Positions 1-4,428 of a DNA stretch of 8,092 nt are shown here, piece by piece. How positions within the stretch are numbered: position 1 is the stretch's first letter; every line of letters begins with the position of its first letter. The position numbers were made by a program, and so were the translations under genes. The stretch comes from Candidatus Bathyarchaeota archaeon (GTDB taxonomy: Archaea; Thermoproteota; Bathyarchaeia; TCS64): assembly GCA_014730055.1 (NCBI GenBank), contig WJIV01000094.1, positions 1 through 8,092 of the forward strand, given 5' to 3'. Under the pieces are notes generated by a model, which was not told the DNA's origin, did not search any database, and worked only from the letters and a program-made list of their open reading frames with translations.

Positions 1-63
1 GGATTTTTCATTGGTTGGAATATATACATAAAAAAATCAAATATTACGACTTAAAATATTAAT

Positions 64-76
64 TATTGATTCAATA
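64..76. repeat. Short inverted repeat in upstream intergenic region
   Basis: TATTGA-T-TCAATA is a perfect dyad with 6-bp arms around one central base. It lies about 85 bp upstream of the first likely TATA box. The surrounding region is extremely AT-rich, so a dyad of this size may be chance. An operator role is only a possibility. Confidence 0.2.
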
Positions 77-141
77 TTGCAACAATAAATAATGTCGATT
101 AAAGAAACAATAAAAAAGACCTATAGAAATTGAAGAAATCC

Positions 142-154
142 TAAATTAAATTTA
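142..154. repeat. Short inverted repeat just upstream of a TATA box
   Basis: TAAATT-A-AATTTA is a perfect dyad with 6-bp arms, ending 6 bp before the TATA-like element of the first gene. Its position would suit a regulator contacting the promoter. It is made only of A and T in an AT-rich stretch, so chance is a serious alternative. Confidence 0.2.
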
Positions 155-160
155 AGATAG

Positions 161-169
161 TTATATTTT
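161..169 (+). promoter_or_regulatory. TATA-box-like element for the first gene
   Basis: TTATATTTT is centred about 23-25 bp upstream of the ATG at 188. That is the usual archaeal TATA-to-start distance, so the transcript could begin at or next to this ATG (leaderless) or carry a short leader to a later in-frame start. Confidence 0.4.
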
Positions 170-187
170 CCTTACAGATTCAAATTT

Positions 188-490
188 ATGGTATGTATAG
201 TATATATTGTCGTGAGTGACATGAAAGAAATAGAAAACGTACCCGCGTCCCTATACAAACCCCTATCCGATAAACTGGTATCAGTAATATTAGACTCTGA
301 AGAGAGCAATGCTATATCAGCAGAGACGACTAAGAAGATAATCTACCTTTGGAGACAAGACCAATTAGCTTCACCTACTGGAATTGAAACCCTTCTTAAC
401 GCATCTATAAAGGTCAATCCTACAAACACCACAAAGATACTCGATGATCTAGGGCTTCAGGAACTAACTATTGCTGTGAAGAACTTATAA
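188..490 (+). CDS. Unrecognised small protein, about 100 aa
   Basis: I do not recognise this family. The product is probably soluble and mostly helical, with no cysteine cluster, signal peptide or nucleotide-binding motif. The most distinctive stretch is KKIIYLWRQDQLAS in the middle (about residues 49-62), followed by a helix and a second Leu-rich helix at the C-terminus (LDDLGLQEL). The start is uncertain. ATG 188 fits a leaderless transcript from the TATA at 161-169, but it adds an odd hydrophobic lead (VCIVYIVV). GTG 212 and ATG 221 are in frame, and ATG 221 has a weak GTGA Shine-Dalgarno match at 212-215, giving an 89-aa protein. The 47-bp gap to the RAM-domain gene allows co-transcription but does not prove it. 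The gene is probably real, because the reading frame is preceded by a promoter and has ordinary amino-acid composition from residue 12 onward. Confidence 0.6.
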   Translation: MVCIVYIVVSDMKEIENVPASLYKPLSDKLVSVILDSEESNAISAETTKKIIYLWRQDQLASPTGIETLLNASIKVNPTNTTKILDDLGLQELTIAVKNL

Positions 491-500
491 ATCTAAACCA

Positions 501-513
501 TCTTTTTATATTT
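501..513 (+). promoter_or_regulatory. T-rich tract: TATA-like element and/or terminator
   Basis: TCTTTTTATATTT lies just after the stop of the first gene and before the RAM-domain gene. It could end the first transcript (archaeal termination often uses T-rich tracts) and also supply a TATA box. A TATA centred near 507 predicts a transcript start near 530, which would exclude most of the GGAG at 526-529. Either the promoter reading or the Shine-Dalgarno reading may therefore be wrong. Confidence 0.3.
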
Positions 514-525
514 TAATTATCTTTG

Positions 526-529
526 GGAG
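526..529 (+). promoter_or_regulatory. Shine-Dalgarno candidate deciding a TTG start
   Basis: GGAG sits 8 nt before the TTG at 538 and overlaps the second codon of the alternative TTG at 523. It therefore favours 538 as the start of the RAM-domain protein. It works only if the message begins upstream of it, for example by read-through from the preceding gene. Confidence 0.4.
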
Positions 530-537
530 AGAAATAT

Positions 538-777
538 TTGGTAGAAAGCTATACACTTGCCAGAGTACAACCATCAAAAGACTATGATGTTTATAATAAA
601 ATAAAGGAACTTAAAGAAGTAAAAGAGGTCATAACCACATATGGAGAGTATGACGTTATCATAAAGATCCAAGTAAATAGTCTGGACGAGTTAGACGACT
701 TCGTTTTCAAAAAACTCCGAACCATAGATGGCGTAGAAGCTACAACAACATTAATCAGCGCAAGATTCCCGGGGTAA
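538..777 (+). CDS. Stand-alone Lrp/AsnC ligand-binding (RAM) domain protein
   Basis: This 79-aa protein consists of just the C-terminal effector-binding domain of Lrp/AsnC regulators (AsnC_trans_reg, RAM fold), with no helix-turn-helix. The family pattern is clear: an opening strand YTLARVQPSK, a central TTYGEYDVIIKIQV (about residues 33-46), the helix NSLDELDDFVFKKLRTIDGV, and a final strand TTTLI. Known relatives form dimers and octamers that bind amino acids between subunits, so a cytoplasmic amino-acid sensor is the likely role; the ligand cannot be read here. I chose TTG 538 over TTG 523 because GGAG lies 8 nt upstream and because the family normally starts one or two residues before this first strand; the longer form would add five residues. 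The CBS gene follows after 6 bp, so the two are almost certainly co-transcribed. Family assignment is firm; function is inferred. Confidence 0.88.
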   Translation: MVESYTLARVQPSKDYDVYNKIKELKEVKEVITTYGEYDVIIKIQVNSLDELDDFVFKKLRTIDGVEATTTLISARFPG

Positions 778-783
778 TTCAGT

Positions 784-1209
784 TTGCCAAAATTCCCATC
801 AATAGTATCAGACATTATGAATGAGTTAGTAACGATAGAAGGATCAGCAACCATTAGTGAAGCCGCAGATAAAATGGTGAAAGAAGGAATTGGTAGCATA
901 ATTATAACTGATGATAAAAAACCAGTGGGAATAATAACCAAAAGTGATCTCCTGAGCAGAGTAATTGTAGCATACAAAGATCCAAAAATCCATAAAGCTA
1001 AAGAAATAATGTCCAGTCCGTTATTCATAATTTCTGCCGAGACAAGCATACTTGATGCTATGAGAGAGATTAGAACAAAAAACGTAAGGCGGCTTCTAGT
1101 AGAAGATGATGGAAAGCTAGTAGGAATAATTTCTGAGACGGATATAATCAGAGCTATATCTATATCATCCCTAACACAGTTTAGCACATTGCTAAGAAGA
1201 CAACCCTAA
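784..1209 (+). CDS. Two-CBS-domain protein
   Basis: This 141-aa cytoplasmic protein is made up almost wholly of a tandem CBS pair (Bateman module). CBS1 covers about residues 6-64 and CBS2 about 70-128. Each ends with the ligand-phosphate motif G-h-h-[ST]-x-x-D: GIITKSD at 49-55 and GIISETD at 114-120. Such modules usually bind AMP, ADP, ATP or S-adenosylmethionine and pass the signal to a partner; no enzyme, channel or DNA-binding domain is attached here. The TTG at 784 is the first possible start, because the stop codon of the RAM gene lies in the same frame at 775-777; starting at the next ATG (817) would remove the first CBS strand. There is no clear Shine-Dalgarno site, so translation may be coupled to the RAM gene 6 bp upstream. 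The C-terminal tail (SSLTQFSTLLRRQP) is short and basic. Confidence 0.92.
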   Translation: MPKFPSIVSDIMNELVTIEGSATISEAADKMVKEGIGSIIITDDKKPVGIITKSDLLSRVIVAYKDPKIHKAKEIMSSPLFIISAETSILDAMREIRTKNVRRLLVEDDGKLVGIISETDIIRAISISSLTQFSTLLRRQP

Positions 1210-1210
1210 A

Positions 1211-1225
1211 TTCATTTTTTCTTTA
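1211..1225 (+). terminator. T-rich terminator candidate after the CBS gene
   Basis: The tract TTCATTTTTTCTTTA starts 2 nt after the CBS stop codon and contains a run of six T. There is no stem-loop. T-rich tracts alone commonly end archaeal transcripts, and a fresh promoter-like element follows. Confidence 0.4.
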
Positions 1226-1235
1226 TAAACAATAG

Positions 1236-1251
1236 GCGGAAACCTTTTTAT
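1236..1251 (+). promoter_or_regulatory. BRE/TATA-like promoter for atpI
   Basis: The purine-rich CGGAAAC (BRE-like) is followed by CTTTTTAT (TATA-like, centred near 1248). The predicted transcript start near 1273 leaves a leader of only about 10 nt before the atpI start, which agrees with the lack of any Shine-Dalgarno site there. Confidence 0.45.
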
Positions 1252-1283
1252 CAAATAGAAGTCTAAATAGTTGAATCACTTTG

Positions 1284-3449
1284 ATGAAAAAGGTCACCAT
1301 TATTACACCCCCTGAGTATGAAGGGTTAGTTCTTGGATCCTTGGGTAAGGCAAGAGTCTTACAATTGAAACCAGTTTCAGGATCCGAGTTTCAAGAACTT
1401 GAACCTTCTAAACAGGTAGCTAACTACGAAGAACTATACAGAAAATTCCAATCACAACTTATCGAGCCTTTAGGTCTTAAGGAAATGGATGTTGAGCGGG
1501 TGACCCCCAGTCCACAAGAATTAAGAGATTTTTCTGCTCATCCAGAGGAAAAAGTAGATAACATAATATTTGAGGCCGAACGATTAACGGAACTTATTCA
1601 AGAAAAAAAAGTTGATGTTGACACCAAAAATGACATGCTAATAAAGGAACTTCAAGAAAAAATTGAGGAAGAGAGACAGAAATACGAGAAAGAGAAAACA
1701 GAATTACTCAATGCAAAAGATAGAGAAATAGCGGTTAAAGCAAGACTTGAATCAGTAAAAGCCCTAGAACCTCAAGAACTCAAAAATTGTTTTGCAGTTG
1801 GAATAATAAAAAATAAAGATATACCGGAAATTGCTGAGTACTTAAACAGAAGAGAGGATGTTTACTATAAAACCAGTGATGTCTCCAAAGATGAAAGCTT
1901 AATATTCGTTTTCGGATCGGATGAAAGTGAGAAATGGGTTGAATCTCTTTTTCTAATATATGACATAAAAGATATTTACGATGTCTTAGATCCTCGTGAC
2001 GTATTACTAGTTCTTGATCCTAAAAAGAGGAAACAGGCTATAGAAAATTATCGTGAAAAACTTGAGGATCTTAAAAAAGCGAGTGAAGAGGCAGAGGATA
2101 CCTCAGCTTTAGATGAGATTGATCAGAAATTCCAAGCACGAATCGATGAGCTAAAAGAAGAATACGAAAAAAAGATAGAAGAGAATCAGGAACAATTTAA
2201 GAACCAATTAAATGAATTACACACAGAACAAGCTGAGGTACTTGGAAAGATCAGGTTCTACTCAAATACGCTAAGAGTGCTCGCTGAGAAGAATGCACCA
2301 GTACTAAGAAGCAAAGTTGTTAGTGTTGTCCAAGGATACACGCCAGAATACAAAATTGACGAATTAATGGGAGCTATTAGCGAAGTTGAAGAGGAAATAG
2401 GAGAAAAACTATATGTCGAACTCTCAAATCTTGAAGAGGAAGATCGTCATGCCCCCACACCAGAGCCACAAATGCAGCCAAATATTTTACAACCAGCATG
2501 GATTTTAACTAGGTTGAGGGGATGGCCTTCAGCCGAAGAAATAAATCCAGCCTACCTCTCGGTACTTATATTTTCATTCCAGTTTGGCTTAATGTTCGGT
2601 GATATTGGTCAAGGTCTAATCTTCTTAGTAATAGGTCTTGCTTTGAGAAACCGCTTCGAGAGAGGGATGATGAAGTATCTAACTACGATCTTCATACCAA
2701 TGGGAATAGCTGCAATCATATTTGGATTCCTGTACGATTCTATCTTCCTAGTGGAACATGCAATTTCCCACTGGCTACACGATGCACATATAGAATTACC
2801 TTTCCACTATCCAATAATGCCAAACCCAGTTCATGAAATAGGCGAGTTAATGAACTTAATTTTCATGGTTGGTGCCATCGAAATTGTGTTCGGCGCATTG
2901 TTAGGCGCAGCTAATGCCTATAAAGAAAAGGACTATGTCGCTATGCTTGGAGAGCATGGAATAGGTATGGGGCTTTACGTTACCGGGCTTTACCTGTCTG
3001 CGGGGAAGATGTTTACACAAGGATTAGATGTGATAGCTCTTGTGTCTAACTGGCCCTTCCAATTAATGGTTGGTGGCATGTTACTATCATTCGTTGAACC
3101 GGTACTACACAGTCTGCAACACGGTCATGGCGTAAGCATTGAGTCACTAGGAGAAGGCCTGGGTGGACTTTTGATGACATTCGTAGAAGGCTTAGCTAAC
3201 ATGTTTAGCTTCCTTCGTATAGCTGCCTTCGCTCTTGCTCATGCTAGCCTTGCTGGTGCTGGGGAGGCGTTAGGTCACGCTGTTGGAAGTAGGTTACTAG
3301 GATTGCTAATAATGAATGTAATAGCACTAACCTTCGAGTTCGCATCAAGCAGCGTCCAGTCACTGAGGCTACTATACTACGAGTTCATGGGAAAATTCTT
3401 CCATGGCGAGGGCGTACCTTTCCGGCCTTTCAGGGTAAGACCGGAATAA
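1284..3449 (+). CDS. atpI: A/V-type ATP synthase subunit I (a-type channel/stator)
   Basis: This is the large membrane subunit that, with the proteolipid ring, forms the two ion half-channels of the archaeal ATPase; its soluble half acts as a stator platform. From the ATG the protein has 721 aa, typical to slightly long for archaeal subunit I. Residues 1 to about 400 are hydrophilic with two Glu/Lys-rich coiled-coil stretches (about 95-160 and 250-330) that should form the cytosolic arm. From about 424 onward there are some seven or eight hydrophobic segments. The functional core is intact: FSFLRIAAFALAHA carries the arginine (R645) matching the essential Arg of the family's SxLRLxALxLAHA motif, and the last helix ends in SLRLLYYEFMGKFFHGEG (R695), the second conserved arginine region. 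An in-frame TTG at 1281 directly precedes ATG 1284; ATG is preferred but the difference is one residue. AtpK lies 135 bp downstream with its own promoter. No other ATPase subunit gene is seen. Confidence 0.97.
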   Translation: MKKVTIITPPEYEGLVLGSLGKARVLQLKPVSGSEFQELEPSKQVANYEELYRKFQSQLIEPLGLKEMDVERVTPSPQELRDFSAHPEEKVDNIIFEAERLTELIQEKKVDVDTKNDMLIKELQEKIEEERQKYEKEKTELLNAKDREIAVKARLESVKALEPQELKNCFAVGIIKNKDIPEIAEYLNRREDVYYKTSDVSKDESLIFVFGSDESEKWVESLFLIYDIKDIYDVLDPRDVLLVLDPKKRKQAIENYREKLEDLKKASEEAEDTSALDEIDQKFQARIDELKEEYEKKIEENQEQFKNQLNELHTEQAEVLGKIRFYSNTLRVLAEKNAPVLRSKVVSVVQGYTPEYKIDELMGAISEVEEEIGEKLYVELSNLEEEDRHAPTPEPQMQPNILQPAWILTRLRGWPSAEEINPAYLSVLIFSFQFGLMFGDIGQGLIFLVIGLALRNRFERGMMKYLTTIFIPMGIAAIIFGFLYDSIFLVEHAISHWLHDAHIELPFHYPIMPNPVHEIGELMNLIFMVGAIEIVFGALLGAANAYKEKDYVAMLGEHGIGMGLYVTGLYLSAGKMFTQGLDVIALVSNWPFQLMVGGMLLSFVEPVLHSLQHGHGVSIESLGEGLGGLLMTFVEGLANMFSFLRIAAFALAHASLAGAGEALGHAVGSRLLGLLIMNVIALTFEFASSSVQSLRLLYYEFMGKFFHGEGVPFRPFRVRPE

Positions 3450-3466
3450 CTTTATCTTTTATTTTA
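3450..3466 (+). terminator. T-rich terminator candidate after atpI
   Basis: The 17-nt tract directly after the atpI stop codon is almost all T and A (CTTTATCTTTTATTTTA). It lacks a stem-loop. Its position, with a new BRE/TATA-like element about 15 bp later, suggests that atpI and atpK may be separate transcripts. Confidence 0.4.
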
Positions 3467-3482
3467 AATACATGTTTATTGG

Positions 3483-3496
3483 GAAAACATTATATT
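3483..3496 (+). promoter_or_regulatory. BRE/TATA-like promoter for the atpK leader
   Basis: GAAAAC (BRE-like) precedes ATTATATT (TATA-like). A transcript start about 25 bp downstream, near 3517, would give atpK a leader of roughly 65-70 nt. That is long for this window, and it would contain both the mini-ORF and its GGAG site. Confidence 0.45.
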
Positions 3497-3522
3497 CACT
3501 TAGGATATCTAGTGAAAGAATA

Positions 3523-3526
3523 GGAG
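3523..3526 (+). promoter_or_regulatory. Shine-Dalgarno candidate for the atpK leader mini-ORF
   Basis: GGAG lies 9 nt before the ATG at 3536. The spacing is acceptable for an archaeal ribosome binding site. It supports translation of the short ORF that follows, though a four-base match can arise by chance. Confidence 0.35.
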
Positions 3527-3535
3527 AGTTACCAA

Positions 3536-3583
3536 ATGAACTTGTCCGAAACTACACAACTGTGTTCACTACGGAGGCGTTAA
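3536..3583 (+). CDS. Possible leader mini-ORF upstream of atpK, 15 codons
   Basis: The ORF encodes MNLSETTQLCSLRRR and then TAA. It has a GGAG site 9 nt upstream and lies inside the leader predicted from the TATA at 3489-3496. Its stop codon ends 1 nt before the atpK ATG, and its last codons (CGG AGG CGT, three arginines in a row) contain the atpK Shine-Dalgarno site GGAGG. Ribosomes finishing this ORF would sit over the atpK ribosome binding site, which would suit translational coupling or a leader-peptide type of control. The frame differs from atpK, so it is not an N-terminal extension. No homologue is recognised, and an ORF of 15 codons can easily occur by chance. Confidence 0.3.
   Translation: MNLSETTQLCSLRRR
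3573..3577 (+). promoter_or_regulatory. Strong Shine-Dalgarno site of atpK
   Basis: GGAGG is located 7 nt before the ATG at 3585. It is one of the two best ribosome binding sites in the window, fitting the high copy number needed for a proteolipid ring subunit. Confidence 0.75.
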
Positions 3584-3584
3584 T

Positions 3585-4019
3585 ATGGATGCGATGATTG
3601 CTCCAGTTATTCTCGTCATCGTAAGCATCGCTGCTGCAGCATGGTCAATGGTCCAAGGTGCCATTATAAATTCTTCAGCGGAGATGGAAGGCAAAAAAAC
3701 TCCCGTTTGGGGGATCGCTTTAAACGCCTTTGGTGGATTTACAGTAATTGTCAATTTACTATTCTCCATTGTAATCATATTTGGCGGAGGAGGTGAAGGT
3801 GGAATGATTCCAGCAGAAGCATGGGGCGTACTCACCGCTGCCTTAACTATGATCGGAGCAGCTTTTGCGTCTGCTCTTTGTATTATGGTTGCAGCGAAAG
3901 CAGGCGCAGAGATGCTGACAGAGAGACCAGAACTTTCAATCTGGTCACTACTGTTCGTAGCTCTAGGCGAAGGCCTAGCCATCTATGGACTCATTGTCGC
4001 TATCCTGTTAAGCGGCTAG
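3585..4019 (+). CDS. atpK: A/V-type ATP synthase proteolipid subunit K (c-ring)
   Basis: This 144-aa, very hydrophobic protein has four membrane helices in two hairpins (about residues 6-30, 40-67, 79-110 and 117-143), as in duplicated V-type proteolipids. The second hairpin is complete: Gly/Ala-rich helix 3, a polar loop ending in ERPEL, and helix 4 with FVALGEGLAIYG, where E129 is the expected ion-binding carboxylate. In the first hairpin the matching position, aligned on W42 and W120, is G51 (NAFGGF), so there is no carboxylate there. The ring would therefore carry one ion site per four helices, as in eukaryotic V-ATPases and some archaea. The Gln and Thr ligands of Na+-binding NtpK are not seen at the equivalent positions in helices 2-4, which points to proton use; this is inferred from manual alignment. 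The start is ATG 3585 with GGAGG 7 nt upstream. The partner subunit I is encoded just upstream. Confidence 0.93.
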   Translation: MDAMIAPVILVIVSIAAAAWSMVQGAIINSSAEMEGKKTPVWGIALNAFGGFTVIVNLLFSIVIIFGGGGEGGMIPAEAWGVLTAALTMIGAAFASALCIMVAAKAGAEMLTERPELSIWSLLFVALGEGLAIYGLIVAILLSG

Positions 4020-4026
4020 TCCGCTT
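4010..4026 (+). repeat. Perfect 6-bp hairpin over the atpK stop codon
   Basis: AAGCGG and CCGCTT are exact inverse complements separated by five bases that include the TAG stop. In RNA this would form a short stem over the end of the message. It may be part of the termination or 3'-end processing region along with the hairpin and T-run just downstream. Confidence 0.35.
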
Positions 4027-4028
4027 TC

Positions 4029-4053
4029 AAGGGTGGCAAAGTTCTCCCTTTTT
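4029..4053 (+). terminator. Hairpin plus T-run terminator of atpK
   Basis: AAGGG (4029-4033) pairs with CCCTT (4046-4050), and the right arm runs into five T (4049-4053). The layout resembles an intrinsic terminator. The stem is only 5 bp, but the T-run alone is a credible archaeal termination signal. Confidence 0.5.
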
Positions 4054-4070
4054 AAATTATTTTCAAACAA

Positions 4071-4106
4071 AGATTCATATTCTAAGAGTTAGAAAATAGA
4101 GAATCT
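4071..4106. repeat. Nested inverted repeat between atpK and purS
   Basis: Outer arms AGATTC (4071-4076) and GAATCT (4101-4106) enclose an inner dyad at 4077-4097 with 8 of 9 bases paired around GAG, including the perfect core TTCTAA-GAG-TTAGAA. Only three bases (AGA, 4098-4100) are unpaired between the inner and outer arms. It lies about 75 bp before the purS start and about 40 bp before its TATA-like box. It could be an upstream operator for the purine operon, or an RNA hairpin at the 3' end of atpK. It is longer and better matched than the other dyads seen in the intergenic parts. Confidence 0.45.
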
Positions 4107-4140
4107 CCTACTATCAATAAAAAGAAATGAAATTAAATGA

Positions 4141-4155
4141 GAAACTACTTATTTT
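4141..4155 (+). promoter_or_regulatory. BRE/TATA-like promoter of the purSLQ operon
   Basis: GAAAC (BRE-like) is followed by ACTTATTTT (TATA-like, centred near 4151). The expected transcript start, about 25 bp on, falls within a few bases of the purS ATG at 4180. This predicts a leaderless or nearly leaderless message, in line with the absence of a Shine-Dalgarno site. Confidence 0.5.
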
Positions 4156-4179
4156 ATTCATCTTATTAATGTAATATCC

Positions 4180-4428
4180 ATGAAATTCAAAGCGATTGTA
4201 TATGTATCCTTAAAATCTGGGTATAGCGATCCCGAGGGAGAGACGACAGCAGAAGCACTCAGAGGATTGGGATACACAGTAAGCAAAGTACGAAGCAGTA
4301 AGGCTTATGAGGTATTCTTCGAGGCAGACGATAAAGAACATGCGGAAAAACTTCTAGAAGAAATGTGCCGTAGGTTACTAACAAACCCCATCAAAGACGA
4401 CTACAGATATGAACTAAGTGAGATATGA
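4180..4428 (+). CDS. purS: Phosphoribosylformylglycinamidine synthase subunit PurS
   Basis: PurS is the small non-catalytic subunit that holds PurL and PurQ together in the FGAM synthetase complex, which converts FGAR, glutamine and ATP to FGAM. The 82-aa length is normal. The family pattern is present: an opening strand FKAIVYVSLKSGYSDPEGET, then TAEALRGLGY, SKVRSSKAYEVFF, a helix EHAEKLLEEMCRRLLTNP, and the terminal DDYRYEL. The ATG at 4180 is preceded by a TATA-like element at the right distance for leaderless transcription. The stop codon overlaps the purL start in ATGA, so the two are translated together. Confidence 0.95.
   Translation: MKFKAIVYVSLKSGYSDPEGETTAEALRGLGYTVSKVRSSKAYEVFFEADDKEHAEKLLEEMCRRLLTNPIKDDYRYELSEI

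Noticed and set aside
591..1187. A 198-codon open frame on the minus strand opposite the RAM and CBS genes
   Set aside because: It spans two plus-strand genes that both match well-known families, and its Ser/Ile/Leu-rich composition is what their antisense would give. No promoter or ribosome site supports it.
3963..3978. Perfect hairpin CTAGGC-GAAG-GCCTAG over the catalytic Glu codon of atpK
   Set aside because: The symmetry follows from codons for the palindromic residues Leu-Gly-Glu-Gly-Leu; no reason to assign an RNA role.
3569..3982. A 137-codon minus-strand frame opposite atpK
   Set aside because: The Ala/Pro/Ser-rich product mirrors the Ala/Gly-rich proteolipid codons; atpK has a clear family match and a strong ribosome binding site.
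3821..4099. A 92-codon plus-strand frame overlapping the end of atpK
   Set aside because: It is a +2 shadow of atpK with Arg/Ser/Cys-rich nonsense composition and no ribosome site.
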